Part shown: in pieces, positions 1 to 9,835 of the stretch
How positions within the stretch are numbered: position 1 is the first letter of the stretch
Layout: each line of letters opens with the position of its first letter
DNA from: Pseudomonadota bacterium
GTDB lineage: Bacteria > Pseudomonadota > Alphaproteobacteria > Rhizobiales > Beijerinckiaceae
DNA: 64,000 nt
Assembly (NCBI GenBank): GCA_021813805.1
Contig: JAKAJL010000002.1
Span: 1-64,000, forward strand
Direction of reading: 5' to 3'
The notes under the pieces: generated by a model
The model's database searches: none
What the model was told of the DNA's origin: nothing
Seen by the model: the letters and a program-made list of their open reading frames with translations, nothing else
Program-made: the position numbers and the translations under genes

Positions 1-154
1 CGCCGCCGGCGCGGCCCGTCGCCAGGCCGCCGATCACCGCGCCGGTCGCGCCGCCGAGCGCGGCGCCCCCGACCGCCCGATCCTGGGGCGTGTAGCAGCC
101 GGAGAGGCCGAGGCACGTCGTCAGCGCGAGAGTCAACATCAGGCTCTTATTCAT
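1..154 (-). CDS. Small lipoprotein with glycine-rich segment (3' end beyond window)
   Basis: The first 51 codons are visible; the gene runs off the left edge. The start is MNKSLMLTLALTTCLGLSGC, a lipoprotein signal with the lipobox LSGC, so Cys20 should be lipidated and the protein anchored in the envelope. After it comes a Gly/Ala-rich stretch (GGAALGGATGAVIGG) like the glycine-zipper segments of small outer-membrane lipoproteins. A GAGGAG ribosome-binding site lies about 10 bases upstream of the ATG. Exact function is unknown. Confidence 0.7.
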   Translation of the reverse strand, partial: MNKSLMLTLALTTCLGLSGCYTPQDRAVGGAALGGATGAVIGGLATGRAGG

Positions 155-355
155 CGATCAGATACTCCTCGGCGTCCCCTCCTGGAGGCCGGCCGCAAGC
201 GAAAACCAAAGCAGAGGATGGACGGCCCGGGCGCGCCGCACAAGTGCAAAATTGCCACGATCCGCGCAACATTTCATGGGGCCGCGCCATACGCGGCCCG
301 CGCGCGGTCCCATCGCGATCGAACGAAATCCGCCCACGTCCCCAGGTCCCCTGTT

Positions 356-2845
356 TCAAGCCGCGGGGATGGCGTTCGTGCGGTCGTTGGGGACCAAGAT
401 TTTATCTAGCCTCACGCCGTCGGCGGAGCGCCGCAGGTCGATTTCATGCGGGCGCGACGGATCGAGGACCGCGGGGTAGCGCAGGTCAAAACGCCAGCCG
501 CCTTTTTTTTCCCGCACGGTTTCGGCACAGGCATAGGCCACGAAGGCGCCATCGACGATCACGTCGAGGCAGACCGGGGCTTTGCGAAGAGCCGTGTTGA
601 GCGCCCAGCCGGATACCCTCTCGCGGTCGCAATGTTCGATTTCGCCCAGCAGCGCGCCGAAATCCGTCGCGGTGGGATAGGCAAGCCCGGCCCGCCCGGC
701 GAGGCGTCGGCGAGCGCGGTCGAGGACAAAACCGTCCTCGACGCGCGGGGCGCAATAGACCGCCTGTTTCGCCGGCTCCTCGGGATAAAGTTTTCCGAAC
801 TCGTGGGCGTTCTGGAAGATGCCGCGGCTGTCGTCATCGACGAAGCTTTCCGAAAAGGCGCCTTCGGCGATCAGAACGTCGTGGGTTTCGAGTTCGAGGT
901 GGAAATAGTGAATGTCCTCGCCTGGCGGTTCCTGAACAATGCTGGCGCCGTTGACGAGATTCTCGGCCGGGATCAGGACGCCGTCGAGGAACATGGCGTG
1001 TTTCGGCGAGACCAGCAGGTCTCGCGCCGGAACGCTAGTCGCGAGAGAACCCGCCTTGAAGCGGATGGGCAGGAGATCGGGATTGTTGCCGGCGAAGCGG
1101 GCCGAATAGGATCGGGTTCCGATCCATTTCAGCGGTCGCAACGCGCCGAACATGGTTAGAACCCGGTCGCCGATCTTCAGGTGCTCCACGGCGACCTCGC
1201 CATCCGCCGTGGCGATCCGCGTCCCGGCGCAATAACAGGCGGTCGCCGTGAAAAAATAGGGATCGATCGACGCGCCGACAGTTCCGCCGCCGCCATCGGT
1301 GAGCTGAAAACTCGATGTGCCGGGGGTTCCGCTATGGTCGCGCAGAAAAGTGGCGTTCAGGATCGTGGCGGTGGAGCCATTGTCCTGATTCGACGCCGCG
1401 AAAGTGCCGTAAAACGTGTTTCCGATCGACGTCAGATCGTTGAAATCGCCGACATAGGGATCGAAGGTGGCAATTGGCGTGGCGTTGCTTTCCGTGCCCA
1501 GCAGGGTGTCGGTCGTACTGGCGAAGTCGTTGGATGTCGTCAGCAGATGCTGAGACAACTGGTTCGTGGAAGGATTGTAGCTGTCGTAAAGAAAACCGAT
1601 TGTCCCGTTGCTGAGAATGGACACCGCCGGCAAATCCGAGCGGACCGAGGTCGATGTGGTGAATTTCGTCGTCCAGCTCGCGCCGCCATCCGTGGATTCG
1701 GCGACCACGAGTTGCAACTGGCCCGAGTTGATCGCCCCGGGCGCGTTTTCATAGGCGACGACGACATGGTTGGAATTGTTGGGGTCCACGGCGATCGCCA
1801 ATCCGCCGCCGGTCCTCTCCTGCCCGAGCGTGAGCGAACCGTTCTCGTCGCTGGCGAAAGCCGAGATCGTCGCGGCCACCACCGTTCCGTGGCCGCTCGC
1901 GCCGAGGGCGCCGAACGAGTCGGCTCCGCCGTTGTCGGAGCGCACGACGACGATCTGAGCGCTATATCGGGTCTCCCCGGTGTTGTTGGTGTCGAGAACC
2001 GAGTTCCAGCGGGTGAAGGCGGCATAGACGACATTGCCGTTCACGGCGGTGCGCACCGAGGGCGCATCCTGGCCGGCGCCGGCGCCCACCTTGTCGATCA
2101 CTACCGGGGTGAAGGTGCTCCCGCCGTTGGTCGAGACATTGACCGAGGCGGTTCCGCCGTTGCCGACGCCATACAGATTCAGGTTGTTGTAGGCGACATA
2201 GATGTGGTTCGACGGCCCTGTGCGAATCCACGGCTGATCGAGATTGTCCGGATTGGCGGGCGCAAAATTGTTCGTCAGCTGGAAGGCGCTCGTCGTCGTG
2301 CCCGAATAGGTCTGGATATCGCCTGTAGGGGTAAGTATCGACGTCAGGAACTTGGAGCCGTCGGCGAGCCAGGCCATCGTCTTGTCGTCCGTGACCAGAT
2401 TGCCGTAATCCGCCCAGGTCGCGCCGCCGTTGGTCGTGTCGAAAAAGTCCGTCGTGACGCCGCTGCGCACGAAATTGCCGGTGAAGGCGCCGAGGACGAT
2501 CTGGTTGGGATTGCCGGGATTGACCGCTATACTGGTTTCCGAGTTCTGGTTGGTTTCGGCGCTGTCGCTCGCGGGGATGACATCGACGATGCTGACCGTG
2601 AGCGGCGCGCCGGCGCTGGACGCGACGGCTGCCGCCGGCGCGCCCGTGGCGCGTTGCGGCGCCGGCGCGCCCATAGAAGCCTGGTCTGCCAAAGCCGATA
2701 CGAAGGGAACGAGCGGTGCGAAGCGGGCGCCCGGATTCGCACAGTGAACCATTTGGGGCGGCGCCGCGAGGCTGAGCGGGAAACCCGAAAAATCGACGGC
2801 CTGAACGTCATCCTGGTTGTTGCGGTCGGACGGGGACGATGACAT
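356..2845 (-). CDS. Beta-propeller (BNR/Asp-box) protein with C-terminal Hint domain
   Basis: An 829-residue protein in three parts. Residues about 90-510 carry sialidase-type Asp-box repeats (TNGGATW near 140, STNGGSTF near 240, STDGGASW near 388), which indicate a beta-propeller. Residues about 535-670 form a Hint_2-type Hedgehog/intein domain that begins near Cys538 (CYCAGTRIA) and contains VEHLKIGDRVLT, ARDLLVSPKHAMF and AEGAFSESF. A C-terminal beta-rich domain (about 700-829) is of the kind that often trails Hint_2 in alphaproteobacteria. I chose the ATG at 2845 because GGAGG sits 5 bases upstream; a TTG at 2935 would add 30 unlikely residues. No signal peptide is visible, so export, if any, would use a non-Sec route such as type I secretion. 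Hint domains can self-cleave; whether this one does is unknown. Confidence 0.8.
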   Translation of the reverse strand: MSSSPSDRNNQDDVQAVDFSGFPLSLAAPPQMVHCANPGARFAPLVPFVSALADQASMGAPAPQRATGAPAAAVASSAGAPLTVSIVDVIPASDSAETNQNSETSIAVNPGNPNQIVLGAFTGNFVRSGVTTDFFDTTNGGATWADYGNLVTDDKTMAWLADGSKFLTSILTPTGDIQTYSGTTTSAFQLTNNFAPANPDNLDQPWIRTGPSNHIYVAYNNLNLYGVGNGGTASVNVSTNGGSTFTPVVIDKVGAGAGQDAPSVRTAVNGNVVYAAFTRWNSVLDTNNTGETRYSAQIVVVRSDNGGADSFGALGASGHGTVVAATISAFASDENGSLTLGQERTGGGLAIAVDPNNSNHVVVAYENAPGAINSGQLQLVVAESTDGGASWTTKFTTSTSVRSDLPAVSILSNGTIGFLYDSYNPSTNQLSQHLLTTSNDFASTTDTLLGTESNATPIATFDPYVGDFNDLTSIGNTFYGTFAASNQDNGSTATILNATFLRDHSGTPGTSSFQLTDGGGGTVGASIDPYFFTATACYCAGTRIATADGEVAVEHLKIGDRVLTMFGALRPLKWIGTRSYSARFAGNNPDLLPIRFKAGSLATSVPARDLLVSPKHAMFLDGVLIPAENLVNGASIVQEPPGEDIHYFHLELETHDVLIAEGAFSESFVDDDSRGIFQNAHEFGKLYPEEPAKQAVYCAPRVEDGFVLDRARRRLAGRAGLAYPTATDFGALLGEIEHCDRERVSGWALNTALRKAPVCLDVIVDGAFVAYACAETVREKKGGWRFDLRYPAVLDPSRPHEIDLRRSADGVRLDKILVPNDRTNAIPAA

Positions 2846-3030
2846 TGAGGCCTCCGGCAAACCAATTTCATTCGCAGCCTGCGGCGGGAAATCCCAACCG
2901 TTGCGGAACCCCGTGAGGCGGAGGCGCTCTATCAAATGGCGCAGCCTGTGTCTGAAGGGAACGGCTGAATTCGCGCCGAGTCAAGCGCGCCCTCGGAATG
3001 TCGCTCGCCTCGTGGACCGGATCAAAAAAC

Positions 3031-3058
3031 TTGACGCCCCCTGTCCGGCTGCTATGCG
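3031..3058 (+). promoter_or_regulatory. Promoter of rnpB
   Basis: TTGACG (3031-3036) and TATGCG (3053-3058) are separated by 16 bases. The predicted start about 6 bases downstream coincides with the first base of the RNase P P1 helix at 3064. This is a good match to a housekeeping sigma-70 promoter with the loose -10 typical of alphaproteobacteria. Confidence 0.65.
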
Positions 3059-3063
3059 AAAGG

Positions 3064-3430
3064 CGCCAGTCGGCCGGATGGCCGCCGCCCTTTCCGGGCG
3101 GAGGAAAGTCCGGGCTCCACGGAGAAACGGCGCCGGATAACGTCCGGCGGGGGCGACCCCAGGGAAAGCGCCACAGAAAGCAAACCGCCTTTGGTTCGCC
3201 AAAGGCAAGGGTGAAAGGGTGCGGCAAGAGCGCACCGCGCCGACGGCGACGTCGGCGGCACGGCAAGCCCCGCCGGGAGCAAAACCGAATAGGGACGACA
3301 GGGAAACCACCCTTCTCCGGGGCGTCGTCCGGGTTGGTTGCACGAGGCGGCCGGTAACGGCCGCCCCAGAGGAATGGCCATCGCGCGCCGAGAGGCGCTA
3401 TACAGAACCCGGCTTACAGGCCGACTGGCG
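3064..3430 (+). ncRNA. rnpB: RNase P RNA, bacterial type A
   Basis: Catalytic RNA of RNase P, which trims the 5' leaders of tRNA precursors. The ends pair as a perfect P1 helix: CGCCAGTCGGCC at 3064-3075 against GGCCGACTGGCG at 3419-3430. Conserved core blocks are visible: GAGGAAAGTCCGGGCTCC near 3110, CCACAGAAA near 3170, AGGGTGAAA near 3208, and ACAGAACCCGGCTTACAGG just before the 3' end. The length of 367 nt is normal for alphaproteobacteria. It lies directly upstream of the dcw operon, where mraZ would usually be found. No strong terminator follows. Confidence 0.95.
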
Positions 3431-3617
3431 CTTCAATGCGGCGTAAATGGGTTCTTAACGCTAACGGTGTTTTAATCGGGCCAAATGCATTTTCTCCAAG
3501 CCCGCCGCCATGCCGCATGCTCATCGAACGCCAAAGGCCGTCAGCACGGCGCCGCCGCGCTCCCGCGCCGCGCGCCGGGCCCACGGGCGATTCGCCCGTG
3601 GCGACGCGAGGCCGCGC

Positions 3618-4577
3618 ATGAGTGACGCGCAAGCGCCCCATGTTCCGGTGCTGGCGGCGGAAGCCGTCGCGGCCCTGGCGGTCGCGCCCGGCGGCCTCTA
3701 TCTCGACGGAACTTTCGGCGCCGGCGGCTATACGCGCCTCATTCTCGCGGCGGGCGGCCGCGTCCTCGCGCTCGACCGCGATCCGAGCGCGGTCCGCAAC
3801 GGCGCAGCCCTGGTCGAAGCGAGCGGCGGCCGGCTGACGCTGGCCCAAAGCCGTTTCTCGCTGATGGAAAACGCGGCGCGCGAAAAAGGGCTGGGACCTT
3901 TCGACGGGATCGTCCTCGACGTCGGCGTGTCGTCGATGCAGCTCGACGAGCCGGAGCGCGGCTTTTCCTTCCGTTATGACGGCCCCCTCGACATGCGCAT
4001 GGAAAAGTCCGGGCGCAGCGCCGCCGATTTCGTCAACGAGCTGGAGGAGGGGGCGCTCGCCGACCTGATCTACCAGTTCGGCGAGGAGCGGGCCTCGCGC
4101 CGCATCGCCCGCGCCATCGTGACCGAGCGCGCGAAGGCGCCGATCCTGACGACGGCCGCGCTGGCGCAGATCGTCGCCCGCGCCAATCCCGGCCGGCCCA
4201 ATGAAATCCATCCGGCGACACGGACCTTTCAGGCCTTGCGCATCGCGGTCAATGAGGAGCTGGACGAGCTCGCGCGGGCGCTGGAAGCGGCGGAACGCCT
4301 GCTGCGCCCGGGCGGACGGCTCGCGGTCGTGACGTTTCATTCGCTGGAAGACCGAATCGTCAAACAATTTTTCGCCGCCCGCGCGGGACGCGGACGCGCG
4401 CCTTCGCGCCTGCTGCCGGGCGAAATCGCGCCGCCGCCGCCGACTTTCCGACTGCTCGCGCCCCAACCGGTTGCGCCGGGCGCCGCGGAATGCGCCCGGA
4501 ACCCGCGCGCCCGCTCGGCCAAATTGCGCTGGGCGGAGCGAAACGACGCGCCCGCGCGCCAACCGGAGGAGGGCTGA
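3618..4577 (+). CDS. rsmH: 16S rRNA (cytosine1402-N4)-methyltransferase
   Basis: RsmH (MraW) methylates N4 of C1402 in 16S rRNA using SAM and is classically the first enzyme gene of the dcw cluster. The N-terminus [10 protein letters not shown] and the SAM-binding loop DGTFGAGGY (residues 30-38) are diagnostic. [12 protein letters not shown] and the C-terminal [12 protein letters not shown] motif are also present. At 319 residues it is full length. The open frame extends upstream to 3510, but that part is low-complexity Arg/Ala and lacks family similarity, so the ATG at 3618 is preferred. Its stop is one base from the ftsL start. No mraZ lies between rnpB and this gene. Confidence 0.95.
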   Translation: MSDAQAPHVPVLAAEAVAALAVAPGGLYLDGTFGAGGYTRLILAAGGRVLALDRDPSAVRNGAALVEASGGRLTLAQSRFSLMENAAREKGLGPFDGIVLDVGVSSMQLDEPERGFSFRYDGPLDMRMEKSGRSAADFVNELEEGALADLIYQFGEERASRRIARAIVTERAKAPILTTAALAQIVARANPGRPNEIHPATRTFQALRIAVNEELDELARALEAAERLLRPGGRLAVVTFHSLEDRIVKQFFAARAGRGRAPSRLLPGEIAPPPPTFRLLAPQPVAPGAAECARNPRARSAKLRWAERNDAPARQPEEG

Positions 4578-4578
4578 C

Positions 4579-5001
4579 ATGCTGCGTCTGATGAATGTCA
4601 TCGCGGTCTTCGTCCTGATCGGGTCGGCGGTCTATGCCTATTCGATCAAATATTCGACGCTCTACCAGGTCGAGAAACTGACCAGGCTGAAGCGCCAGTT
4701 GCAGGCCGAAACCGATGGTCTCGCCATGGCGCGGGCGGAATGGGCCCATGTCGCAGCGCCGGTGCGGATCGAGGACCTCGCCGATCAATATCTCGGCGGG
4801 CAGGTGATGCAATTGTCGCAGATCGCTTCTCTTGCCAGCCTGCCGGACAAGGCGCCGGCGACCGACGCCATCGGCAATGCGCTGAAAGGCCTCGGCCTTG
4901 GCGCCGCGGCCAAAGGCCCGATGACTCCGGACGTGGCGAAAGGCCCGGCCGGAGGCCCGGCGACTCCGGTCGCGCCGGCGTCGCCGCGGACGGGGAGATA
5001 G
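4579..5001 (+). CDS. ftsL: Cell division protein FtsL-like
   Basis: A 140-residue single-pass membrane protein between rsmH and ftsI, the fixed position of ftsL. A short cytoplasmic N-terminus is followed by one transmembrane segment (about residues 4-22, VIAVFVLIGSAVYAYS). Next comes a heptad-like periplasmic stretch (VEKLTRLKRQLQAETD) ending in a segment with the conserved IEDLADQYL. The C-terminal 50 residues are Gly/Ala/Pro-rich and probably disordered. FtsL works with FtsB and FtsQ to activate FtsWI at the septum. The call rests on position plus topology because FtsL is poorly conserved in sequence. Confidence 0.8.
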   Translation: MLRLMNVIAVFVLIGSAVYAYSIKYSTLYQVEKLTRLKRQLQAETDGLAMARAEWAHVAAPVRIEDLADQYLGGQVMQLSQIASLASLPDKAPATDAIGNALKGLGLGAAAKGPMTPDVAKGPAGGPATPVAPASPRTGR

Positions 5002-5004
5002 GCC

Positions 5005-6942
5005 ATGCTGGGGGCGACCGCGCGGATCGAAGGCGAATTGGAGCTGGTTCAGGGTGAAATGCGCGTTGGCGCGCCGGCGCAAGCGGCGCCGTCGGAGGCT
5101 CCGTCGGATTTCGCGCGCGCACAAGCGCCTGTGGAGACGCCGGCTTTCGCGCAGGAGTCTCCGTGGCCCGCCAGTCCGGCGAAGCCCAGCAAGCCGCCGC
5201 GTCGCCGCTTCAGCCTGAAACGGGCGGTTTTCGCGATTTTCGTCACCCATCTGTCGAAGAGCGGCTTCCGCATCCGGCTGACGGCGGCGTTCTTCGGCGG
5301 GCTCTTCCTGCTGTTCATCGGCCGCCTCGCCTATCTCGGGACCAAGCCGAATCCGGACTCCCTGCGTCGCGAGGCCTCGCAGGCGGTCTCCGCCGCGCGG
5401 CCGGAAATCGTCGACCGCAATGGCCAGCTTATGGCGATGGACGTCAAGGTGATGTCGGTTTTCGCCGATCCGCGCGAGATCATCGACAAGGACGAGGCGA
5501 CCGAAGAGATCACCGCCATTCTTCCGGACCTCAACGCCCACGACCTCCGCGCGCGGCTTGGCGCCAAGAAAGGCTTCGTCTGGATCAAGCGCGACATTTC
5601 CCCCGCCCAGCAGCAGGCGATCTTCCGTCTCGGCCTGCCGGGCGTCGGCTTCCTGCCGGAGAACAAGCGCGTCTACCCCAACGGCCCGCTCGGCGCGCAT
5701 GTCCTGGGCTTCACCAACCCAGACAACCAGGGCATCGCGGGCATCGAGAAATATCTCGACGGCCAGGGCCTGTCCGACCTGCACGACGCCGGTTTCAAGC
5801 TGACGCGGGAAAATCTCGCGCCCGTCGCCTTGTCGCTCGACATGCGCGCCACCCATGCCGTGCGCGACGAACTCGTGCAGGCGATGCAGCGATTCTCGGC
5901 CAGAGCCGCCGCGGCCGCGATCATGGATGTCAACACCGGCGAAGTGGTCGCGGCGGAATCGCTGCCCGATTACGACCCCGCCAATCCGGTGGACGCGCTC
6001 AAGCCCGACGCGATCAACCAGCTTACGGTCGGCGTCCACGAAATGGGCTCGACCTTCAAGGCGCTGACCCTCGCCATGGCGCTTGAATCGGGCAAGGCGA
6101 CGCTCAACACGCGAATCGACGTCAGCAATCCGTTGCGCGCCGGCCATAATTACATCCATGATTTCGAGCCGCAGCATCGTCCGCTGTCGCTGCCCGAGAT
6201 CTTCACTTATTCCTCCAATATCGGCTCGGCCAAACTCGCCCTGGCCATTGGCGTCGAAGGGCACCAGGCCTTTTTGCGCAAGATGGGCGAGCTCACCCGC
6301 ATGCGCACCGAACTGCCGGAAAACTCCGCGCCCATTCTGCCGCGCCGCTGGAGCGAGGTCTCGACCATGACCATCGCCTTCGGCCACGGTCTGGCGGTCG
6401 CGCCGCTCCAGGCGATGATGGCGGTCGCCGCTTTGGTCAATGGCGGCTACCTGATCACGCCGACCTTCCTCAAGCGGCCCGAGGGGTTCGACAAGACGAG
6501 CGCCCCGCAGGTCGTCAAGCCGGCCACCAGCGAGGCGTTGCGCTATATCCTGCGGCTCAACGCCGTCGTCGGCACCGCGAAAAAGGCCAATATCCCCGGC
6601 TATTTCGTCGGCGGAAAGACAGGCACGGCGGAAAAGGTGGTCGCCGGCCATTATTCCAAGCACAAGGTGTTCACCACTTTCATGGCGGTCCTGCCGGCCG
6701 ACAAGCCGCGTTATCTGATCATGACCGTGATGGATGAGCCGAAGGGCCTGAAAGAGGATGGTTTCTGGGACACCGCCGCCTATAATTCCGGCTATGTCAC
6801 CGGCAGGCTGATCGAGCGCGTCACGCCTCTGCTCGGCCTCGCGCCGCGCCTCGACCTGCCGACTGAACCCTTCCCCCTGCTGGCGCGCATGGGCTATGGC
6901 TTCGCCAACGCCCCGCCGATCACGGGGCCGGGAGACCATTGA
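5005..6942 (+). CDS. ftsI: Septal peptidoglycan transpeptidase (penicillin-binding protein 3)
   Basis: FtsI cross-links septal peptidoglycan in the periplasm together with FtsW. All three active-site motifs of the transpeptidase fold are present: S349-T-F-K352 with nucleophile Ser349, S403-S-N405, and K538-T-G-T541. A transmembrane anchor lies at about residues 92-110, preceded by an unusually long Pro/Ala-rich cytoplasmic tail of about 85 residues. The PBP dimerisation domain follows (RPEIVDRNGQLMA, MDVKVMSVFADP). The ATG at 5005 has GGGGAGA upstream. The stop overlaps the murE start by one base. At 645 residues it is slightly longer than average because of the N-terminal tail. Confidence 0.95.
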   Translation: MLGATARIEGELELVQGEMRVGAPAQAAPSEAPSDFARAQAPVETPAFAQESPWPASPAKPSKPPRRRFSLKRAVFAIFVTHLSKSGFRIRLTAAFFGGLFLLFIGRLAYLGTKPNPDSLRREASQAVSAARPEIVDRNGQLMAMDVKVMSVFADPREIIDKDEATEEITAILPDLNAHDLRARLGAKKGFVWIKRDISPAQQQAIFRLGLPGVGFLPENKRVYPNGPLGAHVLGFTNPDNQGIAGIEKYLDGQGLSDLHDAGFKLTRENLAPVALSLDMRATHAVRDELVQAMQRFSARAAAAAIMDVNTGEVVAAESLPDYDPANPVDALKPDAINQLTVGVHEMGSTFKALTLAMALESGKATLNTRIDVSNPLRAGHNYIHDFEPQHRPLSLPEIFTYSSNIGSAKLALAIGVEGHQAFLRKMGELTRMRTELPENSAPILPRRWSEVSTMTIAFGHGLAVAPLQAMMAVAALVNGGYLITPTFLKRPEGFDKTSAPQVVKPATSEALRYILRLNAVVGTAKKANIPGYFVGGKTGTAEKVVAGHYSKHKVFTTFMAVLPADKPRYLIMTVMDEPKGLKEDGFWDTAAYNSGYVTGRLIERVTPLLGLAPRLDLPTEPFPLLARMGYGFANAPPITGPGDH

Positions 6943-8384
6943 TGCGCCTTGCCGACCTCCTGCCCGACGTCCCGGAAAAATGGCGTGACCTCGACGTGGC
7001 CGGCGTGACGGCGGACAGCCGCGCCGTCACGCCCGGCGCGCTGTTTTTCGCGCTGGCCGGCGCAAGGGCCGACGGCATGCTTTTCGCCGCTCAGGCTATG
7101 GCCGCAGGGGCCGTGGCGGCGGTGGGCGAAAAGGCCCCGCCGCCGGATCTGGCCGGCGCGCCTTACATCCAGGTCGCCGATGCGCGAAAAAGCCTGTCCC
7201 TGGCGGCGGCGGCGCTCTTTCCCCGCCAGCCGGAAAAGATCGTCGCGGTCACCGGCACGTCGGGCAAAACCTCGGTGGCGGATTTCATCCGCCAGATTTT
7301 CGCCTTTTGCGGCTTTGCCGCGGCCTCGCTTGGCACGATTGGCGTGGTCAAGCCCGGTGGCGCGGCTTACGGTTCGCTGACGACCCCAGATCCGGTGACC
7401 CTGCACAAGACCCTCGACGCTCTGGCGGGCGAGGGCGTGACGCATCTGGCGATGGAGGCCTCCTCGCACGGCCTCGACCAGCGCCGGCTCGACGGCGTGC
7501 GCCTGACGGCGGCCGGATTCACCAATCTCTCGCGCGATCATCTCGATTATCACGCCGATCTCGGCGATTATCTCGCCGCCAAGCTGCGGCTGTTCACGGA
7601 TTTGCTCAAACCCGGCCAGACGGCAGTCGTCGCCGCCGACGGAGATCATGCCAGGCAGGTGATCGAAGCCTGCCGCGCCCGGGGCCTGAACCTGTTCACG
7701 GTCGGCGCCAAAGGCGAGTCCCTGCGCCTGAAGGAAGCTCGCGCGGAAAATTTCGCATTGCGGCTCGATCTGGTTTTCGAGGGTCGCGACATCGCGGTCA
7801 GATTGCCGCTCGCCGGACTGTTCCAGGCGGAGAACGCGCTGGTCGCGGCGGGCCTCGCGCTTGCCGCCGGGGCGCCGGCGGAAAAGGTCTTTGCCGCGCT
7901 GGAGATTCTGCAAGGCGCGCCAGGGCGTCTTGAGCGCGTCGGCGACAGAAGGGGCGCGCCGGTTTTCGTCGATTACGCCCACAAGCCCGACGCGCTGGAA
8001 AAAGCTCTCGCCGCCTTGCGGCCCTTCGCCAAGCGGCGCCTTGTCGTCGTCTTCGGCTGCGGCGGCGACCGCGACACGGGCAAGCGCCCGATCATGGGCG
8101 AGATCGCCACGCGCGGCGCCGATGTGGTCATCGTCACCGACGACAATCCGCGCAGCGAGGACCCCGCAATGATCCGGGCGCAGATTCTCGCCTCAGCGCC
8201 AGGCGCCAGCGAGATCGGCGACCGCGCCCGGGCCATTCGCGCCGGAATCGCGCTGCTTGGCGAGGGCGACCTGCTGCTCATCGCCGGCAAAGGCCACGAA
8301 ACCGGGCAGATCGTCGGCGGAAACGTGCTGCCCTTTTCCGATCAGGACGAGGCGCGCGCCGCTCTGAAGGAGCTGTCCCCATGA
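6942..8384 (+). CDS. murE: UDP-MurNAc-L-Ala-D-Glu:meso-diaminopimelate ligase
   Basis: MurE adds meso-diaminopimelate to the nucleotide precursor in the cytoplasm with ATP. Visible motifs: SRAVTPGALFFA at the N-terminus, the ATP loop TGTSGKTS (about residues 101-108), the substrate segment MEASSHGLDQRRLDG, and VFVDYAHKPDALEKAL. D401-N-P-R404 is the signature that selects diaminopimelate over lysine. The length of 480 residues is typical. The ATG at 6942 shares a base with the ftsI stop; a TTG one codon earlier is less likely. Its end overlaps murF by four bases (ATGA), which suggests translational coupling. Confidence 0.96.
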   Translation: MRLADLLPDVPEKWRDLDVAGVTADSRAVTPGALFFALAGARADGMLFAAQAMAAGAVAAVGEKAPPPDLAGAPYIQVADARKSLSLAAAALFPRQPEKIVAVTGTSGKTSVADFIRQIFAFCGFAAASLGTIGVVKPGGAAYGSLTTPDPVTLHKTLDALAGEGVTHLAMEASSHGLDQRRLDGVRLTAAGFTNLSRDHLDYHADLGDYLAAKLRLFTDLLKPGQTAVVAADGDHARQVIEACRARGLNLFTVGAKGESLRLKEARAENFALRLDLVFEGRDIAVRLPLAGLFQAENALVAAGLALAAGAPAEKVFAALEILQGAPGRLERVGDRRGAPVFVDYAHKPDALEKALAALRPFAKRRLVVVFGCGGDRDTGKRPIMGEIATRGADVVIVTDDNPRSEDPAMIRAQILASAPGASEIGDRARAIRAGIALLGEGDLLLIAGKGHETGQIVGGNVLPFSDQDEARAALKELSP

Positions 8385-9835
8385 GCGAAATTCTCTGGAG
8401 CGGCCTCGGTCTCGTCGCGCCCTTGCGGGCGAGGGTGCTCGGCCTGCCGCCGCAGGGCGTGACCGGCGTTTCGATCGACACCCGCACCCTTCAGCCAGGC
8501 GACCTTTTCTTCGCGATTCAGGGCGAGCGCAGCGACGGCCACGATTTTGTCGGCGCGGCTTTCGAGCGCGGCGCGCTCGCTGCTGTGGTGGACGAGGCCC
8601 ACGCCGATGCGCTGAAACATTTCGGGACGCTCTACGTCGTTCGTGACGTGCTCAAGGCCATGGAGGGTCTCGGCCGCGCGGCGCGCAAGCGCAGCAAGGC
8701 GCGGATCATCGCGGTGACCGGCTCGGTGGGCAAGACCTCGACCAAGGAAATGCTGCGAAAAGTCCTGTCCGACGCGGGGCCGACGCACGCCTCGGACAAG
8801 TCCTACAACAATCACTGGGGCGTGCCGCTCACCCTCGCCCGCCTGCCGGAGAGCGCGCGCTACGCCGTGTTCGAGATTGGCATGAATCACGCGGGCGAGA
8901 TCGCGGCCCTGGTCGATATGGTCCGCCCGCATGTCGCCGTCGTCACCCATGTCGCGCCGGTCCATCTCGAACATTTCGCCGGCGTCGAGGATATCGCCCG
9001 CGCCAAGGCCGAGATTTTTTCAGGCGTCGTCAAAGGCGGAGTCGCCATCATCAATCGCGATGTTGAGACTTTCCCGATCCTCAAGGCGGCGGCCGAGGCC
9101 TCGCCCGCCCGCTATGTCCTGAGTTTCGGCGAAGATGTCGCCGCCGACGCCCATTTGACCCGGTTCGATGCCGAGGCGACGTTCTCGCGGGTTTCCGCGC
9201 GCCTGCTGGGGCAGGACCTTCATTTCCGGCTCGGCGCGCCGGGACGCCACATGGCGGTCAATGCGCTCGCCGTCCTGCTCGCCGCCCGCGCGGCGGGCGT
9301 CGATTTCCCGGCGATCGCCGCCTCGCTCGCCGAGGTCGCGCCGGCGCAGGGACGGGGCTCGCGCGAAGTCCTGCGCCGCGACCGCGACGACGCCGCGAGC
9401 GCCTTCCTGCTGATCGACGAGAGCTACAACGCCAATCCCGCTTCGATGCGCGCGGCGATCGACCTGCTGGGCGCGGCCAAGCCCTCGGGCAAGGGCCTGC
9501 GCATCGCGGTGCTCGGCGACATGCTGGAGCTGGGGACGGCCGCGCCCGAACTGCATGTCGCGCTCAAGGACGACCTGGAGCGCAACAATGTCGATCTCAT
9601 TTTCGCCGCCGGGCCGCTGACGCGCCATCTTTTCGACGCGCTGCCACCGCAGAAGCGCGGCGCCTGGGCCGAATCGGCCGCCGCGCTGGAGCCGATGGTC
9701 GCCGAAACCCTTGGGGCGGGCGACGTGGTCATGGTGAAGGGCTCCAACGGTTCGAAACTTCATGCGCTCGCCGCCGGGCTGAAGAGCCGCTTCGCGGCGC
9801 CCGAACCGCAACAAGTCGAGGAATCCCGATGCTGA
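8381..9835 (+). CDS. murF: UDP-MurNAc-tripeptide:D-Ala-D-Ala ligase
   Basis: MurF completes the UDP-MurNAc-pentapeptide by adding D-Ala-D-Ala. It shows the Mur-ligase ATP loop [11 protein letters not shown] (near residue 114), [17 protein letters not shown], the segment [12 protein letters not shown], and the C-terminal [15 protein letters not shown], all characteristic of MurF. The length of 484 residues is normal. The start ATGA overlaps the murE stop, and the stop lies inside the first codons of mraY (7-base overlap). Confidence 0.96.
   Translation: MSEILWSGLGLVAPLRARVLGLPPQGVTGVSIDTRTLQPGDLFFAIQGERSDGHDFVGAAFERGALAAVVDEAHADALKHFGTLYVVRDVLKAMEGLGRAARKRSKARIIAVTGSVGKTSTKEMLRKVLSDAGPTHASDKSYNNHWGVPLTLARLPESARYAVFEIGMNHAGEIAALVDMVRPHVAVVTHVAPVHLEHFAGVEDIARAKAEIFSGVVKGGVAIINRDVETFPILKAAAEASPARYVLSFGEDVAADAHLTRFDAEATFSRVSARLLGQDLHFRLGAPGRHMAVNALAVLLAARAAGVDFPAIAASLAEVAPAQGRGSREVLRRDRDDAASAFLLIDESYNANPASMRAAIDLLGAAKPSGKGLRIAVLGDMLELGTAAPELHVALKDDLERNNVDLIFAAGPLTRHLFDALPPQKRGAWAESAAALEPMVAETLGAGDVVMVKGSNGSKLHALAAGLKSRFAAPEPQQVEESRC

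Noticed and set aside
3431-3480. Possible terminator after rnpB (AACGC-TAACG-GTGTT then TT)
   Set aside because: Only five base pairs with a wobble and no real T-run; too weak to list.
4360-6939. An 859-codon open frame on the minus strand opposite rsmH, ftsL and ftsI
   Set aside because: It is Arg/Gly-rich with no family features and lies fully antisense to conserved genes; such frames are common in GC-rich DNA.
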